Notes: generated by a model from the letters alone, not told the origin. A DNA stretch of 64,000 nucleotides from Macrocybe gigantea (GCA_011319805.1 SJRY01000245.1:744001-808000), one strand, 5' to 3'. Counted from the stretch's first letter, positions 49,545-60,722 are shown. A program made the numbers and translations.

Positions 49545-49864
49545 TGTTACAGACGCCGCCCAAAAGGACTATTCAATTTCTTATCTTATCTTTCCCCACC
49601 CCTTATCCTCCCCATCACGCTGCGCAGCACGCAGCCATCGAGTCATTCCACTTCCCTAGTCACTCCGAGTCATCTCCTCCTTAGTCTTACTCATCCACAG
49701 TCCACAGCATTTGTGCAGTCCATGGTCCATGCTCGAGTACTGTAATGTATATAAGGACTCTCAGATGTACCAGTAGCGCTAGGCTTAATATTCCATTTGC
49801 CATCATCTTAAACCACTCTCGCACTTAGTCTGCCCGAGTCCTTTAAGATTCGTCTAGCCTAACA
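49545..49864 (+). repeat. family A 5' LTR
   Basis: 320 bp, TGTTACAG...CCTAACA. It contains TATATAAG (49748-49755) and, 33 nt further on, AGGCTTAATAT (49781-49791), a likely transcription start for the element RNA. Confidence 0.95.
49748..49755 (+). promoter_or_regulatory. TATA box in family A LTR
   Basis: TATATAAG is present in the 5' LTR and preserved in the 3' LTR. It lies about 30 nt before the sequence that pairs with the primer site. Confidence 0.6.
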
Positions 49865-49866
49865 AG

Positions 49867-49877
49867 ATATTAAGCCT
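49867..49877 (+). other. self-primer binding site, family A
   Basis: ATATTAAGCCT begins 3 nt after the LTR end and is the exact 11-nt reverse complement of 49781-49791 in the LTR, the predicted RNA 5' end. In fission yeast Tf1 an 11-nt primer site near the LTR pairs in the same way with the RNA's own 5' end. No TGG-type tRNA site is present. Confidence 0.65.
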
Positions 49878-49907
49878 CGTTGAGACTCACTCAGACTCAC
49901 ACACACC

Positions 49908-50444
49908 ATGTCACGCTTTATCAAAGACCTTATCAACATTCGACGACAAGCAGTCGCCAACCCAGCAAGCACTAGCACGAGCGACGAGAGCACCTGGCTC
50001 AGAGAAGTAGATCACACATTGCAGTCCACGCTATTTGCAGAGACAGTCCACGCCAACCACAGAGACACTAGCAATTCAAACAAACGAAAGAGGGAGCGTA
50101 CGCCTACACCAAGTAGCGATGAAGAAGAACAGGCATTCCTGAGAGAATTTGCCTTCACCACCACAGACGAACCCACTGAGATTTTCAGTGATGGAGCAGC
50201 ACAACTCATTACAGAACTCTTACTAGAAGGAGAATACGGGATAAGCCTAGAAGAGCTGTGGTCAGACCAGAATCTTCCTGCCGAAGAAGAGGACGAACCG
50301 ATCCGCAAGAAGACAAGAGAGGAACGAACACAAGCCCGAAACTTCAGACAACAGCAGATTGAAAACTACAATCGCCGGGTACAAGAAGAGGACATACTAA
50401 TACAGAGAGGACACGATGCACAAAGCATACGACAGAATCAATGA
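49908..50444 (+). CDS. family A gag N-terminal ORF
   Basis: A 178-aa intact frame starting MSRFIKDLINIRRQAVANPA. It has a basic stretch NKRKRERTPTPSSDEEE and a charged C-terminal helix. It precedes the capsid/zinc-knuckle frame, so it is probably the N-terminal part of gag, now separated by stops at 50445-50807. I recognise no named domain. Confidence 0.6.
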   Translation: MSRFIKDLINIRRQAVANPASTSTSDESTWLREVDHTLQSTLFAETVHANHRDTSNSNKRKRERTPTPSSDEEEQAFLREFAFTTTDEPTEIFSDGAAQLITELLLEGEYGISLEELWSDQNLPAEEEDEPIRKKTREERTQARNFRQQQIENYNRRVQEEDILIQRGHDAQSIRQNQ

Positions 50445-50807
50445 GAGTGACACCAAAGTCAGGGGCACATAGGAATGAAATTACCAAACCCCTTCAGAAG
50501 ACCGACTCGCCGAAGTACAGCATAAGAAGGAAATCGCACCACCGTGGCGAAAGTAAGCGACAGCGACTGGAATGAATACTATTGGTGGAGGGAGTGAAAG
50601 AGACTACCAAAGACAGACAGACCAACCGCTGCAGAGTGGGCTGATTTTGAACAGGCCTGTAGAATCGCAGGAATTGACCTAGATTACTGGAAAGAACAGA
50701 GAGAAGAACGAAGACAAAAGCAGATTCAAGAGCAGCAGACCCAAGCACAACAGGCCCAAATACAGGAAGACCAAGACCAAGACAACAACGAAGAGATTCC
50801 ACAGACA

Positions 50808-51664
50808 ATGACGACAGAATACAAGGGAATTATCGCCGATCTGAAATCCTTCACAAGAGATCGAACAGCTTTCGACATTTGGTGGAGAAAGATGAAACTC
50901 TACATAACCGCACACGGAGACCTCACCGATGTACAGAGGATAGGAGCAGTACTATCCAGGATGACTGACAGACCAGGAGCCCACTGGGCGTCAAAGAAAA
51001 TTGACACCATGACTAATCAAAGCACATGGGCCAATTTCGTGACCGAAATAGAAACACGATTCAGCAATGTCATGTCACCTTCACAAGCAGGAAGCAAATA
51101 TTCAACATCAGACAGGGAAACCGACCCATTGACGAATTCCTAGATGAATTCGTAGACCTTGCAGGAAAAGCGGGAATGACAGGAACAGCACCTTGCTTCC
51201 TACTCAAGAAGAGTTTAAACCAGAGGACAGCAGAAGCCGTACACTCAATCTCTGTACTTCCAACAGATGGAGACGAATATATCAAGACAGTTCGAGCGAT
51301 CGGGCGAAACATCGATGAACATAGGAATGTAATGAGGGGAGAGTTCACAAACAACCAACGCAAACCTGGGAACTCGAGCCGAGGAGCAGGACAGGCCATG
51401 GAAGTTGACAAAGTACGAAGCAACAATTGCTTCAATTGCAATAAGCCAGGACACCTTTCACAAAACTGTCCGGAACCACGGAAAGGAGCAGCAAACATCA
51501 CATGTTTCAATTGTGGCTTGAAAGGACACTACGCACGAAACTGCAAGAAGAAGAAGAAGGGAAAATCCCGAGTCAGAGAAGTGAAAGAAGAAGGAGAAGA
51601 AGATGAAGAAGACAAGGATGAAGAAAGCTCTGACAAAGAGGGTTTTGTCGAAGGGTCTGACTAA
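50808..51664 (+). pseudogene. family A gag: capsid and two zinc knuckles, one frameshift
   Basis: The capsid part (YKGIIADLKSFTRDRTAFDI, FDIWWRKMKLYI) is in one frame to about 51100. It continues in another frame as QIFNIRQGNRPIDEFLDEFV with two CCHC knuckles: CFNCNKPGHLSQNC (about 51427-51468) and CFNCGLKGHYARNC (about 51502-51543). The tail is Lys/Glu-rich. The shift near 51080-51110 breaks gag. Confidence 0.85.
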
Positions 51665-51719
51665 GAGGTGCTAAATCGCGACCCATACAGCTGAAACAGA
51701 CTTGCTTTGATACCGGATG

Positions 51720-52039
51720 TGTTAGGCTAGACGAATCTTAAAGGACTCGGGCAGACTAAGTGCGAGAGTGGTTTAAGACGATGGCAAATGGAATATTAAG
51801 CCTAGCGCTACTGGTACATCTGGGAGTCCTTATATATGTTACAGTACTCGAGCACGGACCACGGACTGCGCAAATGCTGTGGACTGTGGATGAGTAAGAC
51901 TAAGGAAGTGATGACTCGGAGTGACTAGGAAAGTGGAATGACTCGATGGCTGCGCACTGCGCAGTGTGATGGGGAGGATAAGGGATGGGGGAAAGATAAG
52001 ATAAGAAATTGAATAGTCCTTTGGGCGGCATCTGTAACA
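51720..52039 (-). mobile_element. solo LTR, family A, nested inside family A element
   Basis: 320 bp in inverted orientation relative to the host element, flanked by GGATG on both sides (51715-51719 and 52040-52044). It separates gag from protease. Confidence 0.93.
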
Positions 52040-52099
52040 GGATGTAGATCATCCATACTCTGAAATACACCATTCCTGCAAAGCGACCTGAAGCACCAA

Positions 52100-55000
52100 G
52101 AAGAACCATCCGAGGTGATAGACTACCTAAAAGAAAAGAACTCGCAGTACCAGCGAAGATACGAACACGAAAAGGAATAGCAACGATAACACCAGAAGTC
52201 GATAGCGGAGCAGACAGGACCTGCATCAATACGCCATAGTAGCAAAAACAGGACTGAAGACACGACGAATCAAGAAGATTCAAATCATAAATGCAGATGG
52301 ATCACCCAACCGCCAGAAAACAGCAGATCGGGTAGCGGAAGTCCACATCGACATTAAAGGACACAAAGAGCACATGGAAGCCATCATACTCGACATCGGA
52401 AAAACCGACATGCTACTAGGACATGACTGGCTTGTCTATCACAACCCAATGATCAAATGGAGGACAGGAGAGATTGTCTTTAACAGATGCCCAAAACATG
52501 CAAGATAAACCACCAAACGATCAAAATACAGAAAATAGCTGAACAAGCGAAGACCATAGCCAGTGACAGGATGGGAACTCAAATACCCCCATATTTGACA
52601 AGATTCAAACACCTCTTTAAAGAGAAAAACTTCGATCGTTTACCAGACCACAAGGAGTGGGACCATGAAATAAACTTGACAAAGGACGCACCAAAAACAA
52701 TACCGAGCAAGATCTACCCGATGACACAAAAGGAACTAGAGGAGCTAGATACCTTTGTCGAAGAAGGGTTAAGAACAGGGAAGATACGTCCCTCAAAATC
52801 ACCCTATGCAGCACCCTGCTTTTTTCGAAATAAGAAGGATGGCAGCAAACGACTCATCCAAGACTATCAGGAAATAAACAAATACATGGTCAAGGACAAG
52901 TTCCCATTACCACGTATCAGCGAACTCCTCGATGTGTTACAAGGAGCAAAATACTTCAACAAGATCGACATTATCTGGGGATACAATAATGTCCGCATCC
53001 AAAAAGGAGACGAGTGGAAAGCGGCCTTCCTAACAGCAAGAGGACTCTTCGAACCGACAGTCATGTACTTTGGACAATGCAACGCACCAGGCACCTTTAG
53101 CAAATGATGGCAAACATCTTCCAAGACCAAATACGAAGAAGAGTGTGCATAATCTATATGGACGACATCATAATCATTGGACGAACACGAGAGGAACTCC
53201 AAAAGAACACGATAGAAGTCATGGAGATACTGAACAAGAACGATCTATTCATCAAAGGACCAAAATGTGTCTGGGAATCATCAAAAGTCCAGTACTAGGA
53301 TATATCATAGGAGAAGGAAGGTAGAAATGGAACTGGAGAAAATCACAGCCGTACAATCCTGGCCAACCCCAAAAATGAAGAAAGAACTACAGAAGTTCTT
53401 GGATTCACAAACTTTTACTGATGATTCATCAAGGATACGCAAAGTCGCTAAACCCTTAATGGAGCTGACTGGAAACAAATTCCAGTGGACAGACAAGCAG
53501 CAAAATACTTTCAAGGAGCTTAATTCGACATAACCTTGGCACCTATCCTAGCACTACCACAAACAGAAGGAAAATTCCGAGTTGAAACGGACACCTCAGG
53601 ATACGCCATCAGAGCTGCTATCACAACAGCAGAAAGGACTGTGGCATCCAATCGCCTTCATTTCAAATGCATGACTGCAGCAGAACAGAACTACGAAAAT
53701 CTATGACAAAGAACTGCTCGCTAATGGTGGCACTGAAGACATGACAATACCTCCTAGAAGCTCGAGAGAAGTTTGAAATATTGACGGATCACAAGAACCT
53801 ATCATACTTCCAAAAACTCAGCGACTCAATTCGAGACAGATTGGCTGGTACCTGAAACTACAAGAATATGACTATGAACTACGACACATACCAGGAAAAG
53901 CGAACGGAAAAGCAGATGTCTTATCACGAATGGCAGGATACGAAGAAAACCTAGCAGAAAAGGATGACATACAAATGATCAAAGAAGCTGCATTCATCCG
54001 ACATCTGGAAGAGAATAATGAACGAGACTTCGAATTGATGATGTTTGAGGATGAACACCTGCAAAAAGGGGAGCAGAAAATAATGAAACAATACAGACAA
54101 GGGGGATCACGATGATCGAATCCCAAGAATAGAACAAATTTGACAATGTGCATGAAGAGAAACGATCGTAACAACAGGACTGAAAGAAAAACTGCACTGG
54201 TTCACAGAGGAAGACCACATCGTATATGCAGGAGGGAAAATCTACATCCCCCAGACAACAAACTAAAAGAAGACATCATGTTTGAACACCATGACACTCC
54301 CATTGGAGGGCATCCAGGACAATATCGTATGCACGAACTCATAAACTGCACCTACTGGTGGCCATCAATGCTAACGGACATCAAAAAATATGTTAATAGA
54401 TGCGAAACATGTCAAAGAAACAAAATCATCCGACAAAAGAAACATGTGCCACTACACCCGCATGAGATTCCACAATAGCCATGGGAAGATATTGGAGTAG
54501 ATCTCATAGGACCGCTACCCAACTCGAACGGCTTTAATGCCATCGCCGCAGTCACAGACCGCCTGACCAAGATGATCCACCTGATCCCACAAACACTGAA
54601 CTCACAGCAGAAGGCCTCGCACGGCTATACCGAGACAATGTGTGGCGACTTCATGGAATTCCACGAAAGATCATCAGCGACCGAGGACCCCAATTTGCAG
54701 CACGATTCATGACAGCGCTTCTAAAACTGCTTGGAACAAAGCAAAACCTATCAACGGCCTATCATCCACAGACAGATGGACAGGCGGAATGATCCCATCA
54801 GGAGACGGAAGCTTTCCTCAGAAGCTTCACGAACAACCTACAGGACGATTGGGCGGAATGGATAGCAATCGCAGAATATCAATACAATGATAAAACACAC
54901 CAGGGAACGAAGGAAACGCCATTCTACCTCAACTACAGAATGCACCCCTGGAAGGGAGAACCATAGACAGCAGAAGGGAACAATCCCGCAGCAAAGAACT

Positions 55001-55521
55001 TTGTCGAAAAAATGGACCAAATGCGGAAAGAAGCAAATGCTGCGCTGCAGTATGCGCAAACACGGGCCAAAGACAATTACAATGCAAGACGAAAACCGGC
55101 CTGTGAATACAAGAAAGAAGATGGGGTATGGCTCGAAGCCACCAATATCACAGTCAATCAACCATCAAAGAAGTTATCGGCACTCCGATACGGACCATTC
55201 AAGGTGATTGAAAAGAAAGGCGCCTCAGCATATCGCCTAGAACTCCCAGCATCATGGCAGCTGATACACCCCGTGTTCAATGAAACACTACTCACACCCT
55301 ACAAAGGACCCCATTTCAAGATACAAGAGCGACCATCACCACCACCCCCTGAAATCATAAATGATGAAGAAGAGTACGAAGTAGAAGAAATTCTAAAAAG
55401 AAAGAAACAAGGAAGAGGAACACTATTCCTGGTCAAATGGAAGGGGTACGGGCACGAGGAAAACACATGGATCAAAGAGAAGGAACTGGGAATGCGCAGC
55501 AAGCTCTGGACCGTTTCCTAA
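52100..55521 (+). pseudogene. family A pol (protease, RT, RNase H, integrase, chromodomain), decayed
   Basis: Protease remnant VDSGADRT (about 52198-52222) and LLGHDWLVYHNP (about 52413-52448). Reverse transcriptase 52487-53107 (KIYPMTQKELEELDTFV, IQDYQEINKYMVKDKFPLP), then IIYMDDIIIIG (about 53149-53181) in a shifted frame. RNase H about 53570-53930 (VETDTSGYAI, ILTDHKNLSYF). Integrase finger HHDTPIGGHPGQYRMHEL to CETCQRNK (54288-54424) and core VDLIGPLPNSNGF, SDRGPQFAA. Chromodomain FLVKWKGYGHEENTWI (about 55429-55476). Stops include TAG at 54477 and TGA at 54790, where the sister copy keeps sense codons. Confidence 0.88.
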
Positions 55522-55584
55522 AAAGACTACGAACCAGGATAAAAGGACCATGACGAGAGGAAAGAAGACCAGAAATCGCACATC

Positions 55585-55824
55585 ATGACCACCAACGCCC
55601 CCATCAGCATCGACAGCAGCGAGGACAGCCACGCACCTACTCCCAACCGCCCAAGCGACCTTGAGAATCTGGCAAGGATTCTCAATGCTAGCGACTACAT
55701 GGACCCCCTCGCCATCACACTCAGCGCATATCTGCGCTATGTTATGACTGTCCGCACACACCTTTGGACTGGACGAACCCCGCTTCGCGAGGCAATGGAG
55801 ATGCTTCGCACAGAGAACCGGTGA
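55585..55824 (+). CDS. small extra ORF between pol and 3' LTR, family A
   Basis: 79 aa beginning MTTNAPISIDSSEDSHAPTP and ending in a helix (LREAMEMLRTENR). A closely matching, frameshifted version occurs at the same place in the second family A copy (about 60890-61165, minus). The terminal stop codon and the following sequence, which if read through would give LKLLATMLHHIRSYNEEL, are also shared. I do not recognise it. It may be an accessory gene of the element. Confidence 0.5.
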   Translation: MTTNAPISIDSSEDSHAPTPNRPSDLENLARILNASDYMDPLAITLSAYLRYVMTVRTHLWTGRTPLREAMEMLRTENR

Positions 55825-55985
55825 CTTAAACTCCTCGCCACCATGCTCCACCACATCCGCTCCTATAATGAAGAGCTCATTCATACATGGGCCCCACGTG
55901 CCGCAACCGCCTGGAAGACCAATAATGGGTGGGGACAGCTGGACTAGGGTCTTTTCGCGAGGATGCGAATCTAAAGAGAGGGTGA

Positions 55986-56306
55986 TGTTACAGACACCAC
56001 CCAAAAGGACTATTCAATTTCTTATCTTATCTTTCCCCCACCCCTTATCCTCCCCATCACGCTGCGCAGCACGCAGCCATCGAGTCATTCCACTTCCCTA
56101 GTGACTCCGAGTCATCTCCTCCTTAGTCTTACTCATCTGCAGTCCACAGCATTTGCGCAGTCTGTGGTCCGTGCTCGAGTACTGTAATGTATATAAGGAC
56201 TCTCAGATGTACCAGTAGCGCTAGGCTTAATATTCCATTTGCCATCATCTTAAACCACTCTCGCACTTAGTCTGCCCGAGTCCTTTAAGATTCGTCTAGC
56301 CTAACA
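55986..56306 (+). repeat. family A 3' LTR
   Basis: 321 bp, preceded by the polypurine tract AAAGAGAGGGTGA and followed by the TGAAT target duplication. Confidence 0.95.
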
Positions 56307-56489
56307 TGAATTGCTCCTTCACACCAAATTCCTTTTGGGCCTGGCGATATTGCCAGTCCAGTTCTGTCGCACATTTATACCATCAGTCGATGTCCTCCTC
56401 ATGGACACCTCCTAGCTCAATGATGCATTGTCCAAGTACCTGGTCGAGTCTGTGTTTAAAGATGTCAATGAGGGTGATGTTGTATTCTG

Positions 56490-56738
56490 TCAGCTCCGGA
56501 ATTCAACAATGTAGTCCTTGACCAGTCGTCGGTGCTGCGACAGTCCTTTAATCTGAATGATTGCATCGTTCTGTGTCTCCGTGGTCATGAAGAACTCCTT
56601 GGCTTCTGCCTTGAAGTTGTCCCAATCCTTGAATGGTGGGAGATGTCCAAGTGGGTTTGTTCTGACCTCTGGGGTGTTAGCCGTTGCCGGTGTCACGACC
56701 GAGTTAAAGAAACTTAAAGTCAATGATAATGGCTTCAA
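56490..56738 (-). pseudogene. family B gag, N-terminal fragment
   Basis: The minus strand reads NPLGHLPPFKDWDNFKAEAK, FFMTTETQNDAIIQIKGLSQ and RRLVKDYIVEF, a gag capsid region. It is the upstream piece of the gag split by the family A insertion. Upstream sequence and 5' LTR are missing. Confidence 0.75.
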
Positions 56739-56740
56739 TT

Positions 56741-57480
56741 AATTGTGCAGCAGATATTACATGACATTGTACTACAAATGCTGGATGGTTTACTCGGTGT
56801 TCCCTTCTTCACCTTCATATCCTGCTTCTTTTATGTCCTGCAATTGTTGTTCTAATGCATTGATTACAGTGATCAGCAAATGGTGTTCTGTTTTCTTTGC
56901 AAAGAGCTGGGTGCGAATGTTATTGTAGACATGCTCGTAAGCTTCACAAGAAGGCACCGGTTCTCGTGCTGCTTTGGAGGTCTTTTGTGTGTTTCACATG
57001 ACTCGCACTTTGAGGCAGGAAGTGTCATTGTCGCTCTTGTTAGTGGGAGCAAGAGAACAGTGCTGGCACCAGCCTTCGCATGCCTTGCACCTGGCCCTCT
57101 CCAGTATGTATTCGCAGACTTGGCCTCTAACATTTTGACAACTAGTACACTTGCACAGTTGTTAGCTATTGTTTAAATGCAGCCTAAAGACTTACTCACT
57201 TGGTCCCGGTTAACAATATAGCCTCCACTTTCAGTCTCCCTCTTCTTTGTATGAGGTCCTGTTTCATCTCCTTGGCTTCCGTGTCCTCTTTTGCTTTCTT
57301 CTTAGCTGCTTCACTATCAGCAAAGTGATCAAATGCAGCAATTGTCAGGGAAGCGGCTCATTTTTTGACTGTGGTCAGTTCTGGCACTTCTATGTCTTCT
57401 TCAGTGAAATCGATCAGTAAGGTCTGAAAAAGTGATGTCAGCCTAGCTTCATTTGATGAGAGTGCAGTCCTTACTGGCCA
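56741..57480 (-). other. Cys-rich fragment, unassigned
   Basis: At 56873-57133 the minus strand encodes KCESCETHKRPPKQHENRC, a paired-Cys pattern like zinc-finger proteins found with fungal transposons. Frames are short and broken. Confidence 0.3.
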
Positions 57481-57487
57481 TGCTATA

Positions 57488-58102
57488 TCAAATTGTTTTG
57501 TTTGTTAGATGGATCAAGGTGCTTATGCCCACCCATTGGTCGAGGTCAAGGGACGTTTGGTTGGAGTTCGGCTTCCAGTGTAGTCTTTTCTGTTCCTTCA
57601 GCTCCCTCTCTATGTCCTCGCTTTCCTTTTTGCATCGTGTGATTGCCGGCATAAGCTCTTCGCCCCAATCTAGCCATGACTCTGAACCTTTCTCATTTAA
57701 AACTGTCTGTATCTCTGCAACCATTTCAGAAACTCTTTCTTCATGATTAAGAACCATGCTGTCATAAATATCCTGCTGGAATTTGTGAGCAAATATCATA
57801 TACAGATTGCAAGTTTTGTGAATCACCAATTGTTCGGCAAATTTCTTGCCCCAGTAGATGTAATCCTCATCTTCAGTGATACCTTCAGGCAATAATTTCA
57901 TAAGAGCCTCCATGACCTCTCGTGCACAATCTGCAGTTTTCTTCTGCTTGATGCTGAGCTCCATATGCATGAAAGATGCCAGAAAAAAAAAACAGAATGA
58001 AGTTGCAGTTACGTACAGTAGTTCAACCTTATGTACACAAGGGCATAAATATAGCCCCACACCTTCTATTTCTGTATCCACATCATGTATGTATTTGGGC
58101 AA
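57488..58102 (-). CDS. hypothetical protein, 204 aa, in transposon island
   Basis: An uninterrupted frame with a helical, charged C-terminal half (MVAEIQTVLNEKGSESWLDW, CKKESEDIERELKEQKRLHW) that could form a coiled coil. No family was recognised. The N-terminal 60 residues contain a hydrophobic run and may include intron sequence. It could belong with the Tnp2 relic upstream on the same strand. Confidence 0.3.
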   Translation of the reverse strand: MPKYIHDVDTEIEGVGLYLCPCVHKVELLYVTATSFCFFFLASFMHMELSIKQKKTADCAREVMEALMKLLPEGITEDEDYIYWGKKFAEQLVIHKTCNLYMIFAHKFQQDIYDSMVLNHEERVSEMVAEIQTVLNEKGSESWLDWGEELMPAITRCKKESEDIERELKEQKRLHWKPNSNQTSLDLDQWVGISTLIHLTNKTI

Positions 58103-58540
58103 TTATTGTGTAATCATTCCACTGACGCATGCTGATGTGATCAGGGACTGCTATCTACATGATGTCGTTTCATGCAACTTGCTCCTGGCGGTAAAGGTGA
58201 AGTCTGACTGTCCCATGGAGGCCTCTGCAGAAACAACCCCCTTTGCCATTTTCAGTGCTGACTTCTTTCACAAATCTTAGATTGGAGGAAATCTCTGACT
58301 TTGGGCTATCTGCTAGTACTAAGGGACTACATAGTCAGCATAAAACTCATGACAGCAGGGGCAAAAAGTGATGAATGCTCTCCCTCTTCCATGACTTGCA
58401 TCTTGTTAAATACCTATTCACCAGTTTAGCACAAAGTTCAAGGGGCACTTTTTGATACTCATCCTGGAGAGTGAAATGACCACAATGCAATGCTCATTTT
58501 CCCATGTAATAGGACATTTCGCATAATGACAATCGATCTC

Positions 58541-60404
58541 CTAAAGCTGCATGGCCTTTAATTTCAGCTCCAGATCAGTGCTCCAGAGCTGAGCCCGCAG
58601 TACAGGATATCTTTTATATGGATCAACCTGCATCTTTGCAGGACAGTGTTTGCACACAAATAGCCATGTTTCTTCTTTACCTGATGACTCCAAAATAACC
58701 AGAATTTGTTCAATAGCACAGGGAATGGATGAGTGCTGTAAAAAGATGCAGCTGTTCCCTTCGTGGCGGTTCTTGATACTGTATATAATCCCATGGTGGA
58801 TGGTCATCTGGAGGGTCTTTGCTTTAGATGGCAGTGGGGTACAACCGAGACACATAGATAATGCGGTATGAGTCTCAGACATGATCAGGGCAAGCTTTCC
58901 AGATGGGCGCGTATCTTCCTCCTTGATATTGTGGTCATCATCATTGATTGGGAAAAGGGTATCAGCATTCAGCGAATTGCGCACAGATGCCCCCAGGAAC
59001 TTCTCGAACATCGGACTGCATTTCTGAATAACTTCGGAACATGACAACTTCAAAAACAGGGCATGGAAATTCGAGGTGCGATGCCAAGACCTGCCAATGG
59101 TCTCTTCATATTGACCTATATCGTGATTTAGTACCTTCAAAAAATGGACATGAGCAAAACATAGAATGAAAGAAAGAACGGTTGGGGTGACACACCTGGT
59201 TTGAAATTTGTAGAAGTCCTTTGCATGATACCAATCATATGTTCTTGTGTGTATGCCCACCAACCAGACACTGGACCATGTAAGAGCAAGAATGTGGGAA
59301 GATGAAGAGCCATATAATGGTTTATGTGACATTTATATGAGGGAAAGAGTTCTTCAAGACTCTTGTGATATCCAAGCATATACCCAAGAGCACTCTGTGC
59401 ATGCACCCAAGATGTAACTTGTGATGTCACAAATGCTACTGTGCTGAGCAAAGTAACCATCAAGTTAAGTAAACCGAGCTGAAGGACGGCTGCGCAATCA
59501 AGGTTTCCTTCATCGTTTGCCTGCCAAATGTAAACCAGAGTAACAGAAGCATACAGTTGAGCAATGGTCCGCCATTGGTCAGCTTTCAACTTTGGACCAT
59601 ATGCCATAAAGGTAGATGGAACTGATGTCACCCAGGAGGGTTTGACAAGATGATCCGCATCATGTTGGAACTCTTTTAAATCATCATCAGTGAGAATATT
59701 TCCATGACTAATTCTATCATAGAGTGAATCTGGAACTTCTGACAGTTGATGAATTTCCTTTATTTTCTGGCATGGATGTCAGAATGACACATCCAGGAAA
59801 TGACAATGACTCACCCAATCCCATAACAGCTCAGTTAAATCCAATTTTGTGAGTTTTTTGAGGTTTGCACTGTCAGGTGCGCAGTGTAAGGCCTTGGAAA
59901 CAAAGAGAAGTGCTGGTTTGCTTATGTTCTTCACCCATTTAGTTTTCGTTGCCTCGCCTGATGTTTTATTGTCAGATGAAACCACGATGGGTTCCTGAAG
60001 GTAGTTTATTAGCTTTTGCGCTAGTCCTTGGGCCCTTTCTGTATCAGGCAATAGATTGTCTTGAGATGGTATGACTTTGAGAGCGAGATTGCATGGTGCA
60101 TGACAAAGAGTAGCACCATCACCTTTCCTCCACATGCCCAGGATGCCCTGAAAGTGTTCCTTGATAAGGCCCAGAAACAGATTATGCATTGGATCGACAA
60201 TGATAAATGTGGTTGGATCATAGTATGGCAAGTGGAATAGCTCAGACCAGCAAATTCCGTTCATGTCAAATAAGCACTGTGCAGTTCCTGGTATCGATGC
60301 AGTGTGATGTTCCTCCACAGCTCTGCAAATGTTGTTCCTTGTCCGTAGAGTCCATGATTTCATGTTATAGTTATTGAATCCCAAATCCTCTGCCTCTGGC
60401 TTAT
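58541..60404 (-). pseudogene. CACTA (EnSpm) transposase relic, Tnp2 family
   Basis: The minus strand encodes GICWSELFHLPYYDPTTFII followed by VDPMHNLFLGLIKEHFQGIL (59779-60384), the hallmark Tnp2 block of fungal and plant CACTA transposons. Further on it has HYMALHLPTFLLLHGPVSGW with WAYTQEHMIGIMQ (59137-59631) and ETIGRSWHRTSNFHALFL (58541-59332). Frames change between blocks, partly because of introns or decay. The upstream part is cut off at 60404 by the family A insertion. No terminal inverted repeats were identified. Confidence 0.78.
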
Positions 60405-60722
60405 TGTTAGGCTAGACAAATCTTAAAGGACTCAGGCAGACTAAGTGCGAGAGTGGTTTAAGATGATGGCAAATGGAATATTAAGCCTAGCGCTACTGGT
60501 ACATCTGAGAGTCCTTATATACATTACAGTACTTGAGCACAGACCATGGACTGCGCAATGCTGTGGGCTGCGGATGAATAAGACTGGAAGGAGATGACTC
60601 AGGATGACTAGGGAAGTGAAATGACTCGATGGCTGTGCACTGCGCAGCATGATGGGGGGGATAAGGAATATGGGAAAAATAAGATAAGAAATTGAATGGT
60701 CCTTTGGGCAACATCTGTAACA
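60405..60722 (-). repeat. family A 3' LTR, second copy
   Basis: About 318 bp, TGTTAGG...GTAACA on the plus strand. It directly abuts internal sequence TCACCCTCTCTTTAG, the complement of the family A polypurine tract. The preceding 5 bp are CTTAT; the matching duplicate would lie outside the window. Confidence 0.9.

Larger units (their letters stand above)
49545..56306 (+). mobile_element. Ty3/gypsy chromodomain retrotransposon, family A, full length
   Basis: The element is 6.76 kb, bounded by LTRs at 49545-49864 and 55986-56306 that differ at about ten positions by eye. It is flanked by TGAAT (49540-49544 and 56307-56311), a 5-bp target duplication. It sits inside the gag gene of the family B element in opposite orientation and is itself interrupted by a solo LTR at 51720-52039. 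Removing that LTR leaves a typical gag-protease-RT-RNase H-integrase-chromodomain order plus an extra 3' frame. Confidence 0.95.
44727..56740 (-). mobile_element. Ty3/gypsy element, family B, 5'-truncated and split
   Basis: The left piece is 44727-49544 and the right piece is 56307 to about 56740. Between them lies the complete family A insertion. The element runs on the minus strand: 3' LTR at 44727-45084, then chromodomain, integrase, RNase H, reverse transcriptase, protease and gag. Gag is cut by the family A element and resumes after it. No 5' LTR follows, so the 5' end is lost near 56740. Confidence 0.88.

Noticed and set aside
55423..56004. Minus-strand frame of 193 codons (and its counterpart at 60692-61195, plus)
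   Set aside because: Antisense to the chromodomain end and extra ORF of family A. It is conserved between copies only because the sense strand is.
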